DNA from: CAZJVD01 sp964549505
Lineage (GTDB): Bacteria; Bdellovibrionota; UBA1018; CAZJVD01
DNA: 64,000 nucleotides
NCBI GenBank assembly: GCA_964549505.1
Contig: CAZJVD010000003.1
Span: 160,868-224,867, forward strand
Reading direction: 5' to 3'
The first letter of the stretch is position 1, and every line of letters starts with the position of its first letter. A model generated the notes under the pieces. It saw only the letters and a list, made by a program, of their open reading frames with translations, was not told the DNA's origin and did no database searches. The position numbers and the translations under genes were made by a program. Positions 51,094-60,078 of this stretch are shown piece after piece.

Positions 51094-51799
51094 CGCGTTC
51101 AATATCTGAAAGAGCGGTCGAGACTGCTGTATTCCAGTTGGGACTACGCTCAGGGGTCGCTCCGAACGCCGTACTATAAAATGCCGGCACGACAGCATGA
51201 TGAAGCCTCGCAAACTCGATCGGGGTCTGCTCTGCATTGTGTCGCACTCGACCGATCGCCGCGCTGAGCGCATGAGCAACGCTACGTGAACCCATCAGCA
51301 CTCTCGCTTCGAGAAAGCCAGCCAGAAACGCCAGCAGTCTCGCCGACGGATCGAGAATCGTAAGATCCACCGGATTTGCGCCGCGAACACTGAGAGACTG
51401 CAGCACGGAAAACACCTCAAAGATGACCCTTTGCTCCACCTGATAGAAATACACATAGTCCGCTAAACTCGGGTCGTGAGATCGAGCGCGTTCAACGATC
51501 GCGCTCGACGCCACAATGATTCTCTGGACATCCCGAGACACCTCGGCAAGCGCCGCAACACCTCTTAGATCGTCTCCTGTCATAATTGTGTATCCGTGCA
51601 GACCTCGATCGATCGCCAAAAGCCGCTCGGTCCGCGACTTCCACTCTTCATCCGTCAAGGCGGCGAAGTGCTGTCTCCACATCGCCTGCGCCTCTAACCA
51701 ACTCCCACAGCTCCCGCTCGAAGGGACCGGAGTGGTAGCCATGGCGAAGGAACTACAATGAAACAACACAAGGATAAGAATCAAACCTGTTTTCGACAC
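51077..51799 (-). CDS. Secreted protein of unknown function
   Basis: A 240-residue protein with a signal peptide (GLILILVLFHCSSFAMA, cleavage before TTPVP) and a largely helical mature part with a single cysteine pair-like start (SSGSCGSW). No catalytic motif is visible. It is convergent with the 91-residue gene and lies 63 bases downstream of the VOC-family gene on the same strand. Confidence 0.7.
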   Translation of the reverse strand: MSKTGLILILVLFHCSSFAMATTPVPSSGSCGSWLEAQAMWRQHFAALTDEEWKSRTERLLAIDRGLHGYTIMTGDDLRGVAALAEVSRDVQRIIVASSAIVERARSHDPSLADYVYFYQVEQRVIFEVFSVLQSLSVRGANPVDLTILDPSARLLAFLAGFLEARVLMGSRSVAHALSAAIGRVRHNAEQTPIEFARLHHAVVPAFYSTAFGATPERSPNWNTAVSTALSDIERAILRR

Positions 51800-51862
51800 G
51801 GGGCGACGAATAGCAAGCTTTCTTTACCAAGTCACGCGTATTTTGAGTGAGGCAGTCTTGAA

Positions 51863-52639
51863 TTACGGATGCGCCTTCGCGTAGTCGCGCATCGTCCGCT
51901 CACACCGACTGAGATCGTCTTCGGTAATTTCCCACTGATTCTTTTTTCCCACCTGTTTGTAAAGCAGGTCATAGAGTTCAAAATCAATGAACGGCTTTAC
52001 CTTTCCGGACTGGTACTCTTTTTCTTTAACGTCGTAGAGACCCAAGAACGTTTTGTCGCGAAAGAGGGACTCGCGATTGTGAGCGTCGAGTTTCTTGAGA
52101 AGTTCTGGCGTCACATCCCGTTGGACAAATTCAAAAAATAATCCCGACGCCGGCATTCCAGGGTAGTACCACTCGCCCGAAAACACCTGGATCAGATCTT
52201 CGTCGTCTTCTTTCATAATGGGCGTAACGAAACGAACGCCGAGGCTCAGCGCATGGTTGTGAAACGACAAGAGGTCTGGAGTTCGGAGTGCGATGTGTTG
52301 CCAATGGGCTGCCGCTTTGTGATCGCCGAGCATGCTGCGAACATGAGAGGGCTGGGTCATCGGTTCTGTTGGCTGCACCATCGCAATCATGGTCTTGTTG
52401 ATGGCCTGAGTACTGGTTTTCACTTCGCCGACTGACACCGCATAAGTCAGCGAACGATCGCCCTCGCCCTGGACCCACTCACGACGTTTCTCGTAGATTT
52501 CATCGTTCTTCGTTACACCGAAGACGATCCGGTAAACGGCGTAGAACACATTGTACATTTCAGGGACCACCAGCATGGTCATGTGGTCGACACTGAAGTT
52601 CAAGAAGTCGGGACGGGAACGTGGATGTGATGGATGCAT
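51863..52639 (-). CDS. VOC-superfamily dioxygenase-like protein
   Basis: A 258-residue protein with two glyoxalase/dioxygenase-type beta-alpha-beta-beta-beta halves. The first contains FLNFSVDHMTMLV, and the second has WQHIALRTPDLLSFHNHALS and ends with SGLFFEFVQRD; His, His and Glu are in the usual positions of 4-hydroxyphenylpyruvate dioxygenase-like metal ligands. It is shorter than HPPD itself (about 350), so the substrate is open. ATG 52639 is preferred over ATG 52648 because the latter only adds MGI. Confidence 0.7.
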   Translation of the reverse strand: MHPSHPRSRPDFLNFSVDHMTMLVVPEMYNVFYAVYRIVFGVTKNDEIYEKRREWVQGEGDRSLTYAVSVGEVKTSTQAINKTMIAMVQPTEPMTQPSHVRSMLGDHKAAAHWQHIALRTPDLLSFHNHALSLGVRFVTPIMKEDDEDLIQVFSGEWYYPGMPASGLFFEFVQRDVTPELLKKLDAHNRESLFRDKTFLGLYDVKEKEYQSGKVKPFIDFELYDLLYKQVGKKNQWEITEDDLSRCERTMRDYAKAHP

Positions 52640-52690
52640 GATTCCCACACTCTCAGATGTCGCGCGAATTTTCGCAACCCCAGAAAAGCG

Positions 52691-52730
52691 GTATCCCTAT
52701 CCAAAGTCGGCGCTGCGCCAACAAGGATAC
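52691..52730 (-). terminator. Stem-loop just downstream of speA
   Basis: GTATCC (52691-52696) pairs with GGATAC (52725-52730), and an inner GGCGC/GCGCC stem sits at 52709-52719. On the minus strand this structure begins three bases after the speA stop and is followed by a short T-rich run (CGCTTTTCT). It is a plausible but imperfect intrinsic terminator. Confidence 0.35.
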
Positions 52731-52732
52731 AC

Positions 52733-54736
52733 TTACGTATTGATTAAAAGCTCACGGTTCTGAAGCTCGCCCGGCAAACGCCGCTCAGTCTTCGTATCTT
52801 TTGTCTTTTGGTAATCGATATACGTGTAACCGTGCAAAACCTGTTCGTAGAAAGCCTGCATATCGACGCCTTCCTTAGGCTTGATCGTTCCTTCGCGAAC
52901 ACACTGGTCGACCAGAGACTTGAAACTCTTCTTGAGATACTGACTGCTGTACTGAATCCAGGCGAGAATCCCAGCCACATCGACACCACGTAGGACTTCC
53001 TCGATATAGTAGCCGCCCGGCTCGGTCTCATCCAAGAACACATGAACCTCATTCACGCGGCCAAAGAGATTATGCAGATCACCCATGATGTCCTGATACG
53101 CACCCATCAAAAAGAAACCCAGGTAGTAAGGATCGTTCGGAGTGAGTTTGTGCACTCGTAAGGTGTCGTTGATATCTTTCAAGTCGATGAACTTAGACAC
53201 CTTACCGTCTGAGTCACACGTAATATCGACCAGAATCGCTTCGCGCGACGGCTCCTCGTCGAGACGATGGATCGGAACAATTGGAAACAAGTGTTGGATC
53301 GCCCAATGATCGAGCATCGACTGGAACACCGAGAAGTTACAAAGGTACTGATCCGCTAAATACTTATTGAGCTGCTGGAGTTCATCCGGAACGTACTTGA
53401 GATCTTTCGAGTACTTGTAGATCTGTTTACAAATGCGCCAGAAAATCGTTTCGACGCGAGCGCGATCTTCAAGCGACAGAATCCCCAAGTTGAACATGCT
53501 GATCGCTTCTTCTTTTCTCTGAAGCGCGTCGTGATAATGCTCGAGCAAATTCTTATGCGAAACGTTTTTCAAAACGTAACGAATTTCGCGAACGACATCG
53601 CTTTCGTCTTCGCTCTCTGTGAAAATAAACTTATCTTCTTCTTCGAACGACTTACCGCCGCCCATTTCGATCGATCCAAAAACATCAACGATCAGAACCG
53701 AATGGTACGCCACCAGAGCGCGTCCGCTTTCAGACACGATATTGGGCTCTGGAACCTCTTCGGCTTCGCAGATTTCTTTGATCGCGTAAACAACGTCCGC
53801 GCAATACTCTTCGAGAGAGTAGTTGATCGAACTATCGAAATCCGTACGAGATCCGTCATAATCAACACCAAGACCGCCTCCGACATCGAGAAACTCAACG
53901 GGGATGCCCATCTTGCGAAGTTTCGAATACATGCGCGAAGCTTCTTTGACGGCTGCTTTGATCGTGTTGATGTTTGTGACTTGCGATCCGATGTGAAAAT
54001 GTAAAAGCTTGAGACAGTCGTGGAGATTGCGTTCACGCAACACACGGATGACCTCAAGAAGCTCAGGGGTCGTAAGACCAAACTTGGCCGTATCGCCACC
54101 GCTCGACTCCCACTTACCCGAACCTTTGGTGTTTAACTTACAGCGAACACCGATATGAGGTGTGACACCGAGCTCTTCACCAACAGCAAGAATCTGAAAA
54201 AACTCCGATAACTTCTCAACGACGATGATCGTCCGCTTGCCGAGCTTGAGACCCATGAGCGCGGTCTTGATGAAATCGTAGTCTTTGTAACCGTTACAGA
54301 TCGTCAGCGCTTGAGGAGAAAGGTCCAGCGAAACGACGGCCGCGAGCTCAGCTTTGGAACCGGCCTCCAGGCCGAAATCATACGGCGCGCCTGCGTCCAA
54401 AATCTCTTCGACGACTTCGCGGATCTGATTGACCTTCACCGGGTAGACGCCTTGATAGATGCCTTTGTAGCCAGCCTCTTGAATCACGCGACGAAAAGTT
54501 TCGTTCAACTGAACAACACGATTCTTGATGATGTCCTGAAAACGTAGAAGCACCGGCAACTGAACACCGCGGCTCTTGATATCGTCGATCACGCGGATGA
54601 GATCGACACCCGGACCCTTTCCTCTCATAGGATGGACGGTCAGATTGCCGGCTGGATTGATGTTGAAGAACTGATCGCCCCAGCTCTCGATATTATAAAG
54701 TTTTAAGGAGTCCGAAACTCCCCAGCTTTTCATCAT
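52733..54736 (-). CDS. speA: Biosynthetic arginine decarboxylase
   Basis: A 667-residue PLP enzyme of the SpeA type that converts arginine to agmatine, the entry to putrescine and spermidine. The PLP lysine is in GVYPVKVNQIREV (about residue 100). The HFHIGSQVTNI block (about 250), DVGGGLGVDYDGS and the C-terminal SESGRALVAYHSVLI and GAYQDIMGDLHNLFG segments are diagnostic. Length agrees with bacterial SpeA (630-660). The ATG is preceded by AAGGA at good spacing. Just upstream lies a 26-bp inverted repeat and then rnpB on the same strand, leaving no room for a separate conventional promoter outside the repeat. Confidence 0.96.
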   Translation of the reverse strand: MMKSWGVSDSLKLYNIESWGDQFFNINPAGNLTVHPMRGKGPGVDLIRVIDDIKSRGVQLPVLLRFQDIIKNRVVQLNETFRRVIQEAGYKGIYQGVYPVKVNQIREVVEEILDAGAPYDFGLEAGSKAELAAVVSLDLSPQALTICNGYKDYDFIKTALMGLKLGKRTIIVVEKLSEFFQILAVGEELGVTPHIGVRCKLNTKGSGKWESSGGDTAKFGLTTPELLEVIRVLRERNLHDCLKLLHFHIGSQVTNINTIKAAVKEASRMYSKLRKMGIPVEFLDVGGGLGVDYDGSRTDFDSSINYSLEEYCADVVYAIKEICEAEEVPEPNIVSESGRALVAYHSVLIVDVFGSIEMGGGKSFEEEDKFIFTESEDESDVVREIRYVLKNVSHKNLLEHYHDALQRKEEAISMFNLGILSLEDRARVETIFWRICKQIYKYSKDLKYVPDELQQLNKYLADQYLCNFSVFQSMLDHWAIQHLFPIVPIHRLDEEPSREAILVDITCDSDGKVSKFIDLKDINDTLRVHKLTPNDPYYLGFFLMGAYQDIMGDLHNLFGRVNEVHVFLDETEPGGYYIEEVLRGVDVAGILAWIQYSSQYLKKSFKSLVDQCVREGTIKPKEGVDMQAFYEQVLHGYTYIDYQKTKDTKTERRLPGELQNRELLINT

Positions 54737-54749
54737 AAAATTCCTTCAT

Positions 54750-54819
54750 GTACGGACATACTTTTTGTCTGGCGCTGCCCCACAATCGGTGCGGCGCCAG
54801 ACAAAAAGTATGTCCGTAC
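54750..54819. repeat. Perfect 26-bp inverted repeat between rnpB and speA
   Basis: Arm 54750-54775 (beginning GTACGGACATACTTTTTG) is the exact reverse complement of arm 54794-54819, with an 18-base loop that can close three further pairs (one a G-T wobble). The resulting stem of up to 29 bp begins four bases after the rnpB 3' end and ends 13 bases before the speA ATG. It may terminate or protect the 3' end of rnpB RNA, structure the speA leader, or be a palindromic mobile repeat. No U-run follows on the minus strand, so it is not a standard terminator. Confidence 0.9.
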
Positions 54820-54823
54820 GAAT

Positions 54824-55227
54824 GTGCGAGAAACTGTAAGCCGGGTTCTGTCTTCAGCGAAAGTGATTTCGACTGGAGGCAATCATTCCTCTGGGCCTGA
54901 AGTTACCCTCAAGCTCAAGCGGTCTTACCCGGAGGTTAAAGCGGGGCGAGCAGCTCCGACTCCCTCCCTATTTGACCTTGCTCCAAGTAGGGTTTGCCAT
55001 GCCGGCTTTGTTACCAAAACCGCGGTGGGCTCTTACCCCACCTTTTCACCCTTACTCACGTTCGCTTGTTACAGCGGCGTAAGCGGTTTGTTTTCTGTGG
55101 CACTTTCCGTCACGAGGACAAGCCCCGTGCCTGGCCGTTAACCAGTACCTTGCTCTATGAAGCCCGGACTTTCCTCCAGTGGTACCTGAGCGAACTCAGT
55201 CCACCAGCGATTGCCCGTTTCACGCAC
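54824..55227 (-). ncRNA. rnpB: RNase P RNA (type A)
   Basis: The catalytic RNA of ribonuclease P. The minus strand contains the conserved 5' block GGAGGAAAGTCCGGGCT (around 55160-55178), the ACAGAAAACAAACCGC region (P4/J-type core) and the 3' block ACAGAACCCGGCTTA. Ends were set by the terminal P1 helix: GTGCGTGAAAC (55227 downward) pairs with GTTTCTCGCAC (ending 54824) with one mismatch. The length, about 404 nt, is normal. A strong stem-loop follows its 3' end immediately. Confidence 0.95.
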
Positions 55228-55257
55228 AGGCGCAACTTATCAAATTATCGGCAAATT

Positions 55258-56031
55258 TTAAACAGATTGTCTTGAAGAAGTAGGACCCACGGCCATATCG
55301 GTTGCAGCCGTCTGCGGAAGGAAAAGAATCCGGTTGCAGCTCGGGCAATCCAGAACCTCCTCACAGCGATACAGCTTATTGAGGGTCTGCGGCGGGATCA
55401 TGAGATTGCAGCCTTTACAGCGCCCAGCGACCGCAGGAACGATCCCAAGCCCATGTCGTGAGATCCGGACCCGATCGTACCGAACCAGAAGCGGCTTCGG
55501 CAGGCCCCCGGTGTGACCTTCACGCGTCGCCTGGAGCTCCTGAAGCGCTTGGCTGAGCTCGGCTTCAACAGCCGAGAACTCCGCCTGTTTTGTCGAGCGA
55601 TCCGAGTGAATCGCGGCTTTCTTAGTATCCAGCTCACCAATCGTGAGCTCAATCGCAGCCACGTCAGCACGCATCTTATCCCGTTGAGCGTCGAGCTCTT
55701 CACGAAGCTTCTTGAGCTGCTCCATCTCTTTGGTAGCTGCTTGAAACTCCTTGGTGTTGCCGACAACCTCGAGTTTCTTCGAAGCGCGATCCATACGATC
55801 CTGATTGATTTCGACCGCAGCCTGCACCTGCCGCAAGTTCTTCTCGACCTCATCGCGCGAGCCCTGTTTGAACTGAATTTCCTTTTCGAGCACCAGCAAC
55901 GCCTTCTCAAAATCACGAAGGCCAAGCGGGATTTCTTTTTTTCGAGTTTCGATTTGAAGTATTTTTACGTCAAGTTCTTGAATTTGTTCGAGTTTGATCA
56001 ATTGATCGCGAATGGAAGCAGTCAGTGTCAT
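55258..56031 (-). CDS. Coiled-coil protein with C4 zinc ribbon (DUF164/CT398-like)
   Basis: A 257-residue protein. A long antiparallel coiled coil fills residues 5-175 (IRDQLIKLEQIQELDVKILQ, DRMDRASKKLEVVGNTKEFQ), with the conserved NTKEFQAATKE turn. A C-terminal zinc ribbon follows (GRCKGCNLMIPP ... CPSCNRILF) with four cysteines. Bacterial members are linked to flagellar or secretion chaperone-like functions but remain poorly characterised. Its start overlaps the Nif3-like gene stop by four bases, a pairing that is common in bacteria. Confidence 0.88.
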   Translation of the reverse strand: MTLTASIRDQLIKLEQIQELDVKILQIETRKKEIPLGLRDFEKALLVLEKEIQFKQGSRDEVEKNLRQVQAAVEINQDRMDRASKKLEVVGNTKEFQAATKEMEQLKKLREELDAQRDKMRADVAAIELTIGELDTKKAAIHSDRSTKQAEFSAVEAELSQALQELQATREGHTGGLPKPLLVRYDRVRISRHGLGIVPAVAGRCKGCNLMIPPQTLNKLYRCEEVLDCPSCNRILFLPQTAATDMAVGPTSSRQSV

Positions 56032-56912
56032 TGCACCCTTTCTAAAGCCTGAACGTCCGTTTTGTCCACTACAACCTTGACTCCAAGTTTTCGCAGTTTT
56101 TCAGCCATTCCAGAGAGAAAAAACCGCTCGCTCTGCCGGTGGCCAATCTCCAGAACGACCTGCCCTTTTCGCACAAGATCGAGTGCCGGATGGTAACCCA
56201 TTTCGCCACAGACAAGGACGTCCACCAACGAGCGTTCAACAGCGTTGGCAAAACTAGATGCTTTCCCAGGCAGGAACCCAATCGATTTCACTTTCGCTTT
56301 GATATCGCCCGTTTGGATCATTCCAGAAACTCGAAACACCTTACCCAAACGGGAACGTACGCGACCGAGTGAGAGCCCCGTGCGCTCCGAAAACCGTCCA
56401 AAAAAACCGTACCCGACTCCTGCCGCGAAACCGCTCGGATCGGTCCACACGACGGACTTGATCAGTCGTTCGTCGCTATCAACAAATCGCCCGCCGATCT
56501 TCACACCCAGCGCTTCGGAGATTTCCTGAACGACATCGGTCGCACCTTTGTCAAAGTTCGTGTGACAGGCGAAAACAGCAATCTTCCTCTCGATAGCCTC
56601 CAAAAGAACGGTGGGTAGTGCACTTCGTGCTCCACTCACAATGGATTTTACTGGACGAAAAATCGGCGGATGATGGACGACGATGAGCTGACTCCCGGTC
56701 GTACGCGCGAGATCGAGCGACTCTCGCGTGAGATCGTCGGCGACAACGACTGAGGACACGGTTTGCTCGCGCCTCCCCAGCAGGAGACCGACGTTATCCC
56801 AGGATTCCGCCATTTCCTGCGGAGCCCATGCCTCCAGCGCCGACTCAACCGTCGAGACTGTGATGGCAGATCGTTTTTTCGCCGACCGTGTTCTGGTCTT
56901 TGCAGCGGCCAT
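56028..56912 (-). CDS. Nif3-like dinuclear metal-centre protein
   Basis: A 294-residue member of the NIF3/YbgI (GTP cyclohydrolase I type 2) family, which forms hexameric rings with two metals per subunit. Motifs are VESALEAWAPQEMAESWDNV and VGLLLGR at the start, the metal-binding VVHHPPIFRP (about residue 85), HTNFDKGATD (about 125) and the C-terminal GEMGYHPALDL and IGHRQSERFFL. The frame is open to 57113, but the family-like sequence begins at ATG 56912, which lies 68 bases inside the fur-like gene. The exact cellular substrate of the family is debated. Confidence 0.9.
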   Translation of the reverse strand: MAAAKTRTRSAKKRSAITVSTVESALEAWAPQEMAESWDNVGLLLGRREQTVSSVVVADDLTRESLDLARTTGSQLIVVHHPPIFRPVKSIVSGARSALPTVLLEAIERKIAVFACHTNFDKGATDVVQEISEALGVKIGGRFVDSDERLIKSVVWTDPSGFAAGVGYGFFGRFSERTGLSLGRVRSRLGKVFRVSGMIQTGDIKAKVKSIGFLPGKASSFANAVERSLVDVLVCGEMGYHPALDLVRKGQVVLEIGHRQSERFFLSGMAEKLRKLGVKVVVDKTDVQALERVQ

Positions 56913-57381
56913 AAATAACGTGACGATGATTGACAGCAACGAGCCCGAGACCTTCGACAATTCGAGTCTGCTCGCGTTCAATGAGTTCGGAATGAAATTC
57001 GAAAACACGTCCACAATCGACACACACCACATGATCGTGGTGTTCGTCAGAATAGGCTTCGTAGACCGCTCGGCCTTCCGAATTGAGCGCTGTTTCGCGT
57101 AAAATATGTGCATCGCAAAGCAACTTTAGATTTCGATAGACAGTCGCCGCACCGATACCGGGGAACCGTGTTCGAACCGCACGCACCATCTCTTGAGCGG
57201 TCATGTGGCGCTTCGCGCTCAAGATAGCGCGAACCATTTTCCAGCGAGGTTCGCTGAACTTGAGATGCTTTTTTTCGAGAAAATGTTTCAGACGATCGCG
57301 TAACGAATCTTCGTCCAACACCATCGCGGGCACCGAAGCCGCTGTGAGAACACGATCGCTATCAGACAAGTTCTGAGACAC
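56845..57381 (-). CDS. Fur-family metal-responsive repressor
   Basis: A 178-residue Fur/PerR-family protein. The N-terminal winged helix (about residues 22-105) has FPGIGAATVYRNLKLL as recognition region, and the dimer domain carries the metal motif EHHDHVVCVDCGRVFEF. The usual second Cys pair (YGxCxxC) is altered to GRCKDQ, with another Cys ten residues later, so the structural zinc site may be incomplete. I start at GTG 57381 because an ideal AGGAGG lies eight bases upstream; the open frame extends to 57522. An N-terminal extension of about 20 residues precedes the fold. Metal specificity (Fe, Mn, Zn, peroxide) cannot be told from sequence. Confidence 0.87.
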   Translation of the reverse strand: MSQNLSDSDRVLTAASVPAMVLDEDSLRDRLKHFLEKKHLKFSEPRWKMVRAILSAKRHMTAQEMVRAVRTRFPGIGAATVYRNLKLLCDAHILRETALNSEGRAVYEAYSDEHHDHVVCVDCGRVFEFHSELIEREQTRIVEGLGLVAVNHRHVIYGRCKDQNTVGEKTICHHSLDG

Positions 57382-57412
57382 GAACGCATCCTCCTGCATC
57401 CGTATAGAAAGG

Positions 57413-58054
57413 TCAAGATTCGCAGCGGTTTTTGACTTCGATGCGAAGAACGCGCGGGTGATCGATCCGATCGATGGCGGACTTACGATCCAAGTTCCAA
57501 AGCAGGGTTTTCTGAAACGCACCTCGAGGTAGATGCCGGGTATCCGTCACGGGATCCATGGTTTTCGGAAGAATCTTCGCAAGCTCCAGATAGCTCCGCG
57601 CCAGCGCCAGCTCCGGTGTTGACCCAACACCCATTGTTGAAGCGAGCCGATAGGCCGTCGTGAGCTTTTCAATCGCCTTCTGTTTGTAACAGTGGCGAAC
57701 GAGCGCAAGAACCTCGAGTGCTAATGTCGGCGCAGAAAACTCACCTTCGCGCATTCCCGGTCGACCGACGAATCGCTCCTGATAGTAAAACGCATACGCA
57801 AAGAAACGGTTCCAATCCCGACGACGGTAGTGAATCTTCTCGATCTCTCCAAGCGCCCGAACGAATGTCGGATCGTCTTTTGAAACCTTTTCGAAAATCG
57901 AAAGCGCAGCCTCGTAGTCGCCTGCCTTCGCAAGACGAACACCCTCCTGAACTGAGGGCTTTGCGGCCTCCGAGGGAGGCTCGCTAAACACGATCGTCAT
58001 CGCCAGTAAGACGATCCCGAGAGCGCTCTTTAAAACAACGAAAACGCGTAGCAT
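57413..58054 (-). CDS. Exported TPR-like protein
   Basis: A 213-residue protein with a signal peptide (LRVFVVLKSALGIVLLAMTI) and one clear TPR-like unit (VRLAKAGDYEAALSIFEKVS). Further helices follow without strong consensus (AIEKLTTAYRLASTMGVG, LALARSYLELAKILP). Probably a periplasmic scaffold or peptidoglycan-associated helper. The open frame extends to 58147, but the signal peptide sets ATG 58054. It is divergent from the outer-membrane-like gene at 58141 and 31 bases upstream of the fur-like gene. Confidence 0.72.
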   Translation of the reverse strand: MLRVFVVLKSALGIVLLAMTIVFSEPPSEAAKPSVQEGVRLAKAGDYEAALSIFEKVSKDDPTFVRALGEIEKIHYRRRDWNRFFAYAFYYQERFVGRPGMREGEFSAPTLALEVLALVRHCYKQKAIEKLTTAYRLASTMGVGSTPELALARSYLELAKILPKTMDPVTDTRHLPRGAFQKTLLWNLDRKSAIDRIDHPRVLRIEVKNRCES

Positions 58055-58140
58055 TAGCCCTATGCGGTAAGTCGAAAACACGAAACTGACAACGTTAACT
58101 TTCTTAACCGGGCCCTTTGCTAAGAGCCTGTTTTCATTGT

Positions 58141-58773
58141 ATGACACGTAGCGTGCGACACATCGCTCCCTTCGTTTTTGTAGTACTCGTCCTTTCCCAT
58201 GGTTTGGTTCAAGCCGATGAAGCCGATCCCTATGGCGAGCTCTACTTGAGCGAAGAACGCGACGTCACGGTGCGACCCTACTCGCTCGCGCTCTCTTCGG
58301 AATATGAGTGGACGAATCCGTACCACAACGTTTGGGGCCTAGGAGCTACCGGCCGCTATCACTGGGCCCGCTTCTTTGGCGCCAGTTTCGGTATCACCAA
58401 GTTTTTTCCAACCGTGAGTCGTCTGACCGAGCAAGTAGAATCCCGCCTGCAAACCAACTCTGTCCGCCTGGTGGTCGATGCTCCGGAATGGGTTTTTTCT
58501 GGGCGTTTTCGCGTCCTGCCGCTCGCAGGCCGATTGAATTTTTTCAACGCAACAACGATCCCCTTTGATCTCGTGATCGGCGTCGGACCAGCACTCACAC
58601 GATCGCTTGCCTCAGAGTGGCACTTAGGTTTTGAAGGCACGTTTGGTTTCGAAGCGTTCGTGATGGAAAGCCTCGGCATCGAGTCGTCGATTCATCACGT
58701 CAACGAGAGCATACTGTTGCAAAGCGGTATCGATCGCACATCCGTGGCGGTCGGAATGATCCTAAAGATTTAG
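58141..58773 (+). CDS. Probable outer-membrane beta-barrel protein
   Basis: A 210-residue protein with a signal peptide (IAPFVFVVLVLSHGLVQA) and a mature part of alternating polar and hydrophobic/aromatic strands (YSLALSSEYEWTNPYHNVWG, GRYHWARFFGASFGITKFF, WHLGFEGTFGFEAFV). It ends in a hydrophobic strand (SVAVGMILKI), as in eight- to ten-stranded barrels. No family named. The start is ATG 58141 just ahead of the signal peptide. Confidence 0.7.
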   Translation: MTRSVRHIAPFVFVVLVLSHGLVQADEADPYGELYLSEERDVTVRPYSLALSSEYEWTNPYHNVWGLGATGRYHWARFFGASFGITKFFPTVSRLTEQVESRLQTNSVRLVVDAPEWVFSGRFRVLPLAGRLNFFNATTIPFDLVIGVGPALTRSLASEWHLGFEGTFGFEAFVMESLGIESSIHHVNESILLQSGIDRTSVAVGMILKI

Positions 58774-58914
58774 CGGGTCTATCGGCATATCTGTCGCGCC
58801 GCTCTGAAAACCTCAGTGAAAACAAAGGAACATCTAACCGAAACTTAACCCCCGGCTGTTACTTTCCGTCCGCATTTTGGTCATATTTTGGTAGGACAAC
58901 CCACGGGGAGAGTG

Positions 58915-60078
58915 GTGATTCAATACAGTAAGAGCAGGCAAGCCCTTCGGTTAGGCATTGGCTTAACTTTGATCGCGCAGACGGTGGCCTTTTCCGGTTG
59001 GGCTCTCGAAGAACTGACGTTATCGCCGACGCTTTCAGCACGTTCCGCACAGGACCGGACGTTTGAATCGGCAGCAGGAGGGCTCGGCCTCGAAGCGCGC
59101 TTTCGTGCGCGAGATCGCGACGTCGCTGAGATCGGCGGATTTCGTACTGAGGCCTTCGTCGCCGCACTTTTTGAAAACGGAAGCGCTGTTAGTCGAACGC
59201 AAGACCGGTACGCGCCCCGCAATCGCTTTGAACTCCGTGAAGCCAGCACACATTATGGAGACGGCGGACGGCTGTTCTTTTTGGAAGGCGCGGCTGGTGT
59301 TCTCAATCAAGCCCATTGGGACACCCCACTCTTATTTGGAGACAAAGGCCTGCCGGCTCTACGCGAAACGCTGCGATGGAAGCTTCATGGTCCCTGGGCG
59401 ATACAAGCTGAAGCCCAACAAGCGATGGTGACCGGTACCGACACCGCTCCTTTCGCAAACCTGGACCAAACATTGCCAAAGTTTTTTCAAGAGTCGCTCG
59501 CACTCGAGTTTCCGGGAATCGGTAACGCGGTCTCCGCACCGAGCGGTCAGATCTTCTTTCGCCATTTTTCATTTCAAGATCTGGGTACTGCGCAGGCGCA
59601 GGAAAGTCGTTTTCTTGGAAACAGCGTCGGTGGTTTAGGGGCTGCGAACGCTTTTTTTGGTTACGAGTTTTATGGATTCAATGGGGGCATTCGAATGCCG
59701 ATTGGGGTGGGACCCTCAGTCGCCATTTTCGTGAAGGGGGATTTTATGAACAATTGGGGGGCACCGCTCGGGACGAACCAGGCCTGGCGAGCGGAGTTAG
59801 CACCGGAGTGGCGGACACACGGACGGTTTGAAGCACGTCTTCAGCCGTACGTCGCACTTTTTCGAGCGGAAGCCGATAGTGCACCCGCTGCTCTGGCGGC
59901 TCTGACCATGGGACCGAAAAACACAAAGGGTGTTCAAGCTGGATTTCGGGCTCGCACGTCCGAGGGATGGTTTGGTCGTTTTGATTGGACGCGTTCGACG
60001 GTCATCGAAGAGCGCGATTTTCAAGAGCAGTTCACGTCGTACGAAATGAGCGTAGGACGCGTCTATGAGATTCTGTAG
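58915..60078 (+). CDS. Probable outer-membrane beta-barrel protein
   Basis: A 387-residue exported protein. The signal peptide (LRLGIGLTLIAQTVAFSGWA) is followed by a barrel-like sequence with repeated aromatic/glycine strands (ANAFFGYEFYGFNGGIRMP, RFEARLQPYVALFRAEA, EQFTSYEMSVGRVYEIL). GTG 58915 (or the adjacent GTG 58912) follows GGGGAG; a TTG at 58888 lacks a ribosome site. It overlaps the large lipoprotein gene by 14 bases, so the two products are probably made together and may form a surface complex. Confidence 0.7.
   Translation: MIQYSKSRQALRLGIGLTLIAQTVAFSGWALEELTLSPTLSARSAQDRTFESAAGGLGLEARFRARDRDVAEIGGFRTEAFVAALFENGSAVSRTQDRYAPRNRFELREASTHYGDGGRLFFLEGAAGVLNQAHWDTPLLFGDKGLPALRETLRWKLHGPWAIQAEAQQAMVTGTDTAPFANLDQTLPKFFQESLALEFPGIGNAVSAPSGQIFFRHFSFQDLGTAQAQESRFLGNSVGGLGAANAFFGYEFYGFNGGIRMPIGVGPSVAIFVKGDFMNNWGAPLGTNQAWRAELAPEWRTHGRFEARLQPYVALFRAEADSAPAALAALTMGPKNTKGVQAGFRARTSEGWFGRFDWTRSTVIEERDFQEQFTSYEMSVGRVYEIL

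Noticed and set aside
55513..56052. Plus-strand 179-residue frame
   Set aside because: Antisense to the coiled-coil zinc-ribbon gene; heptad codon patterns leave the opposite strand open with a Leu-rich product.
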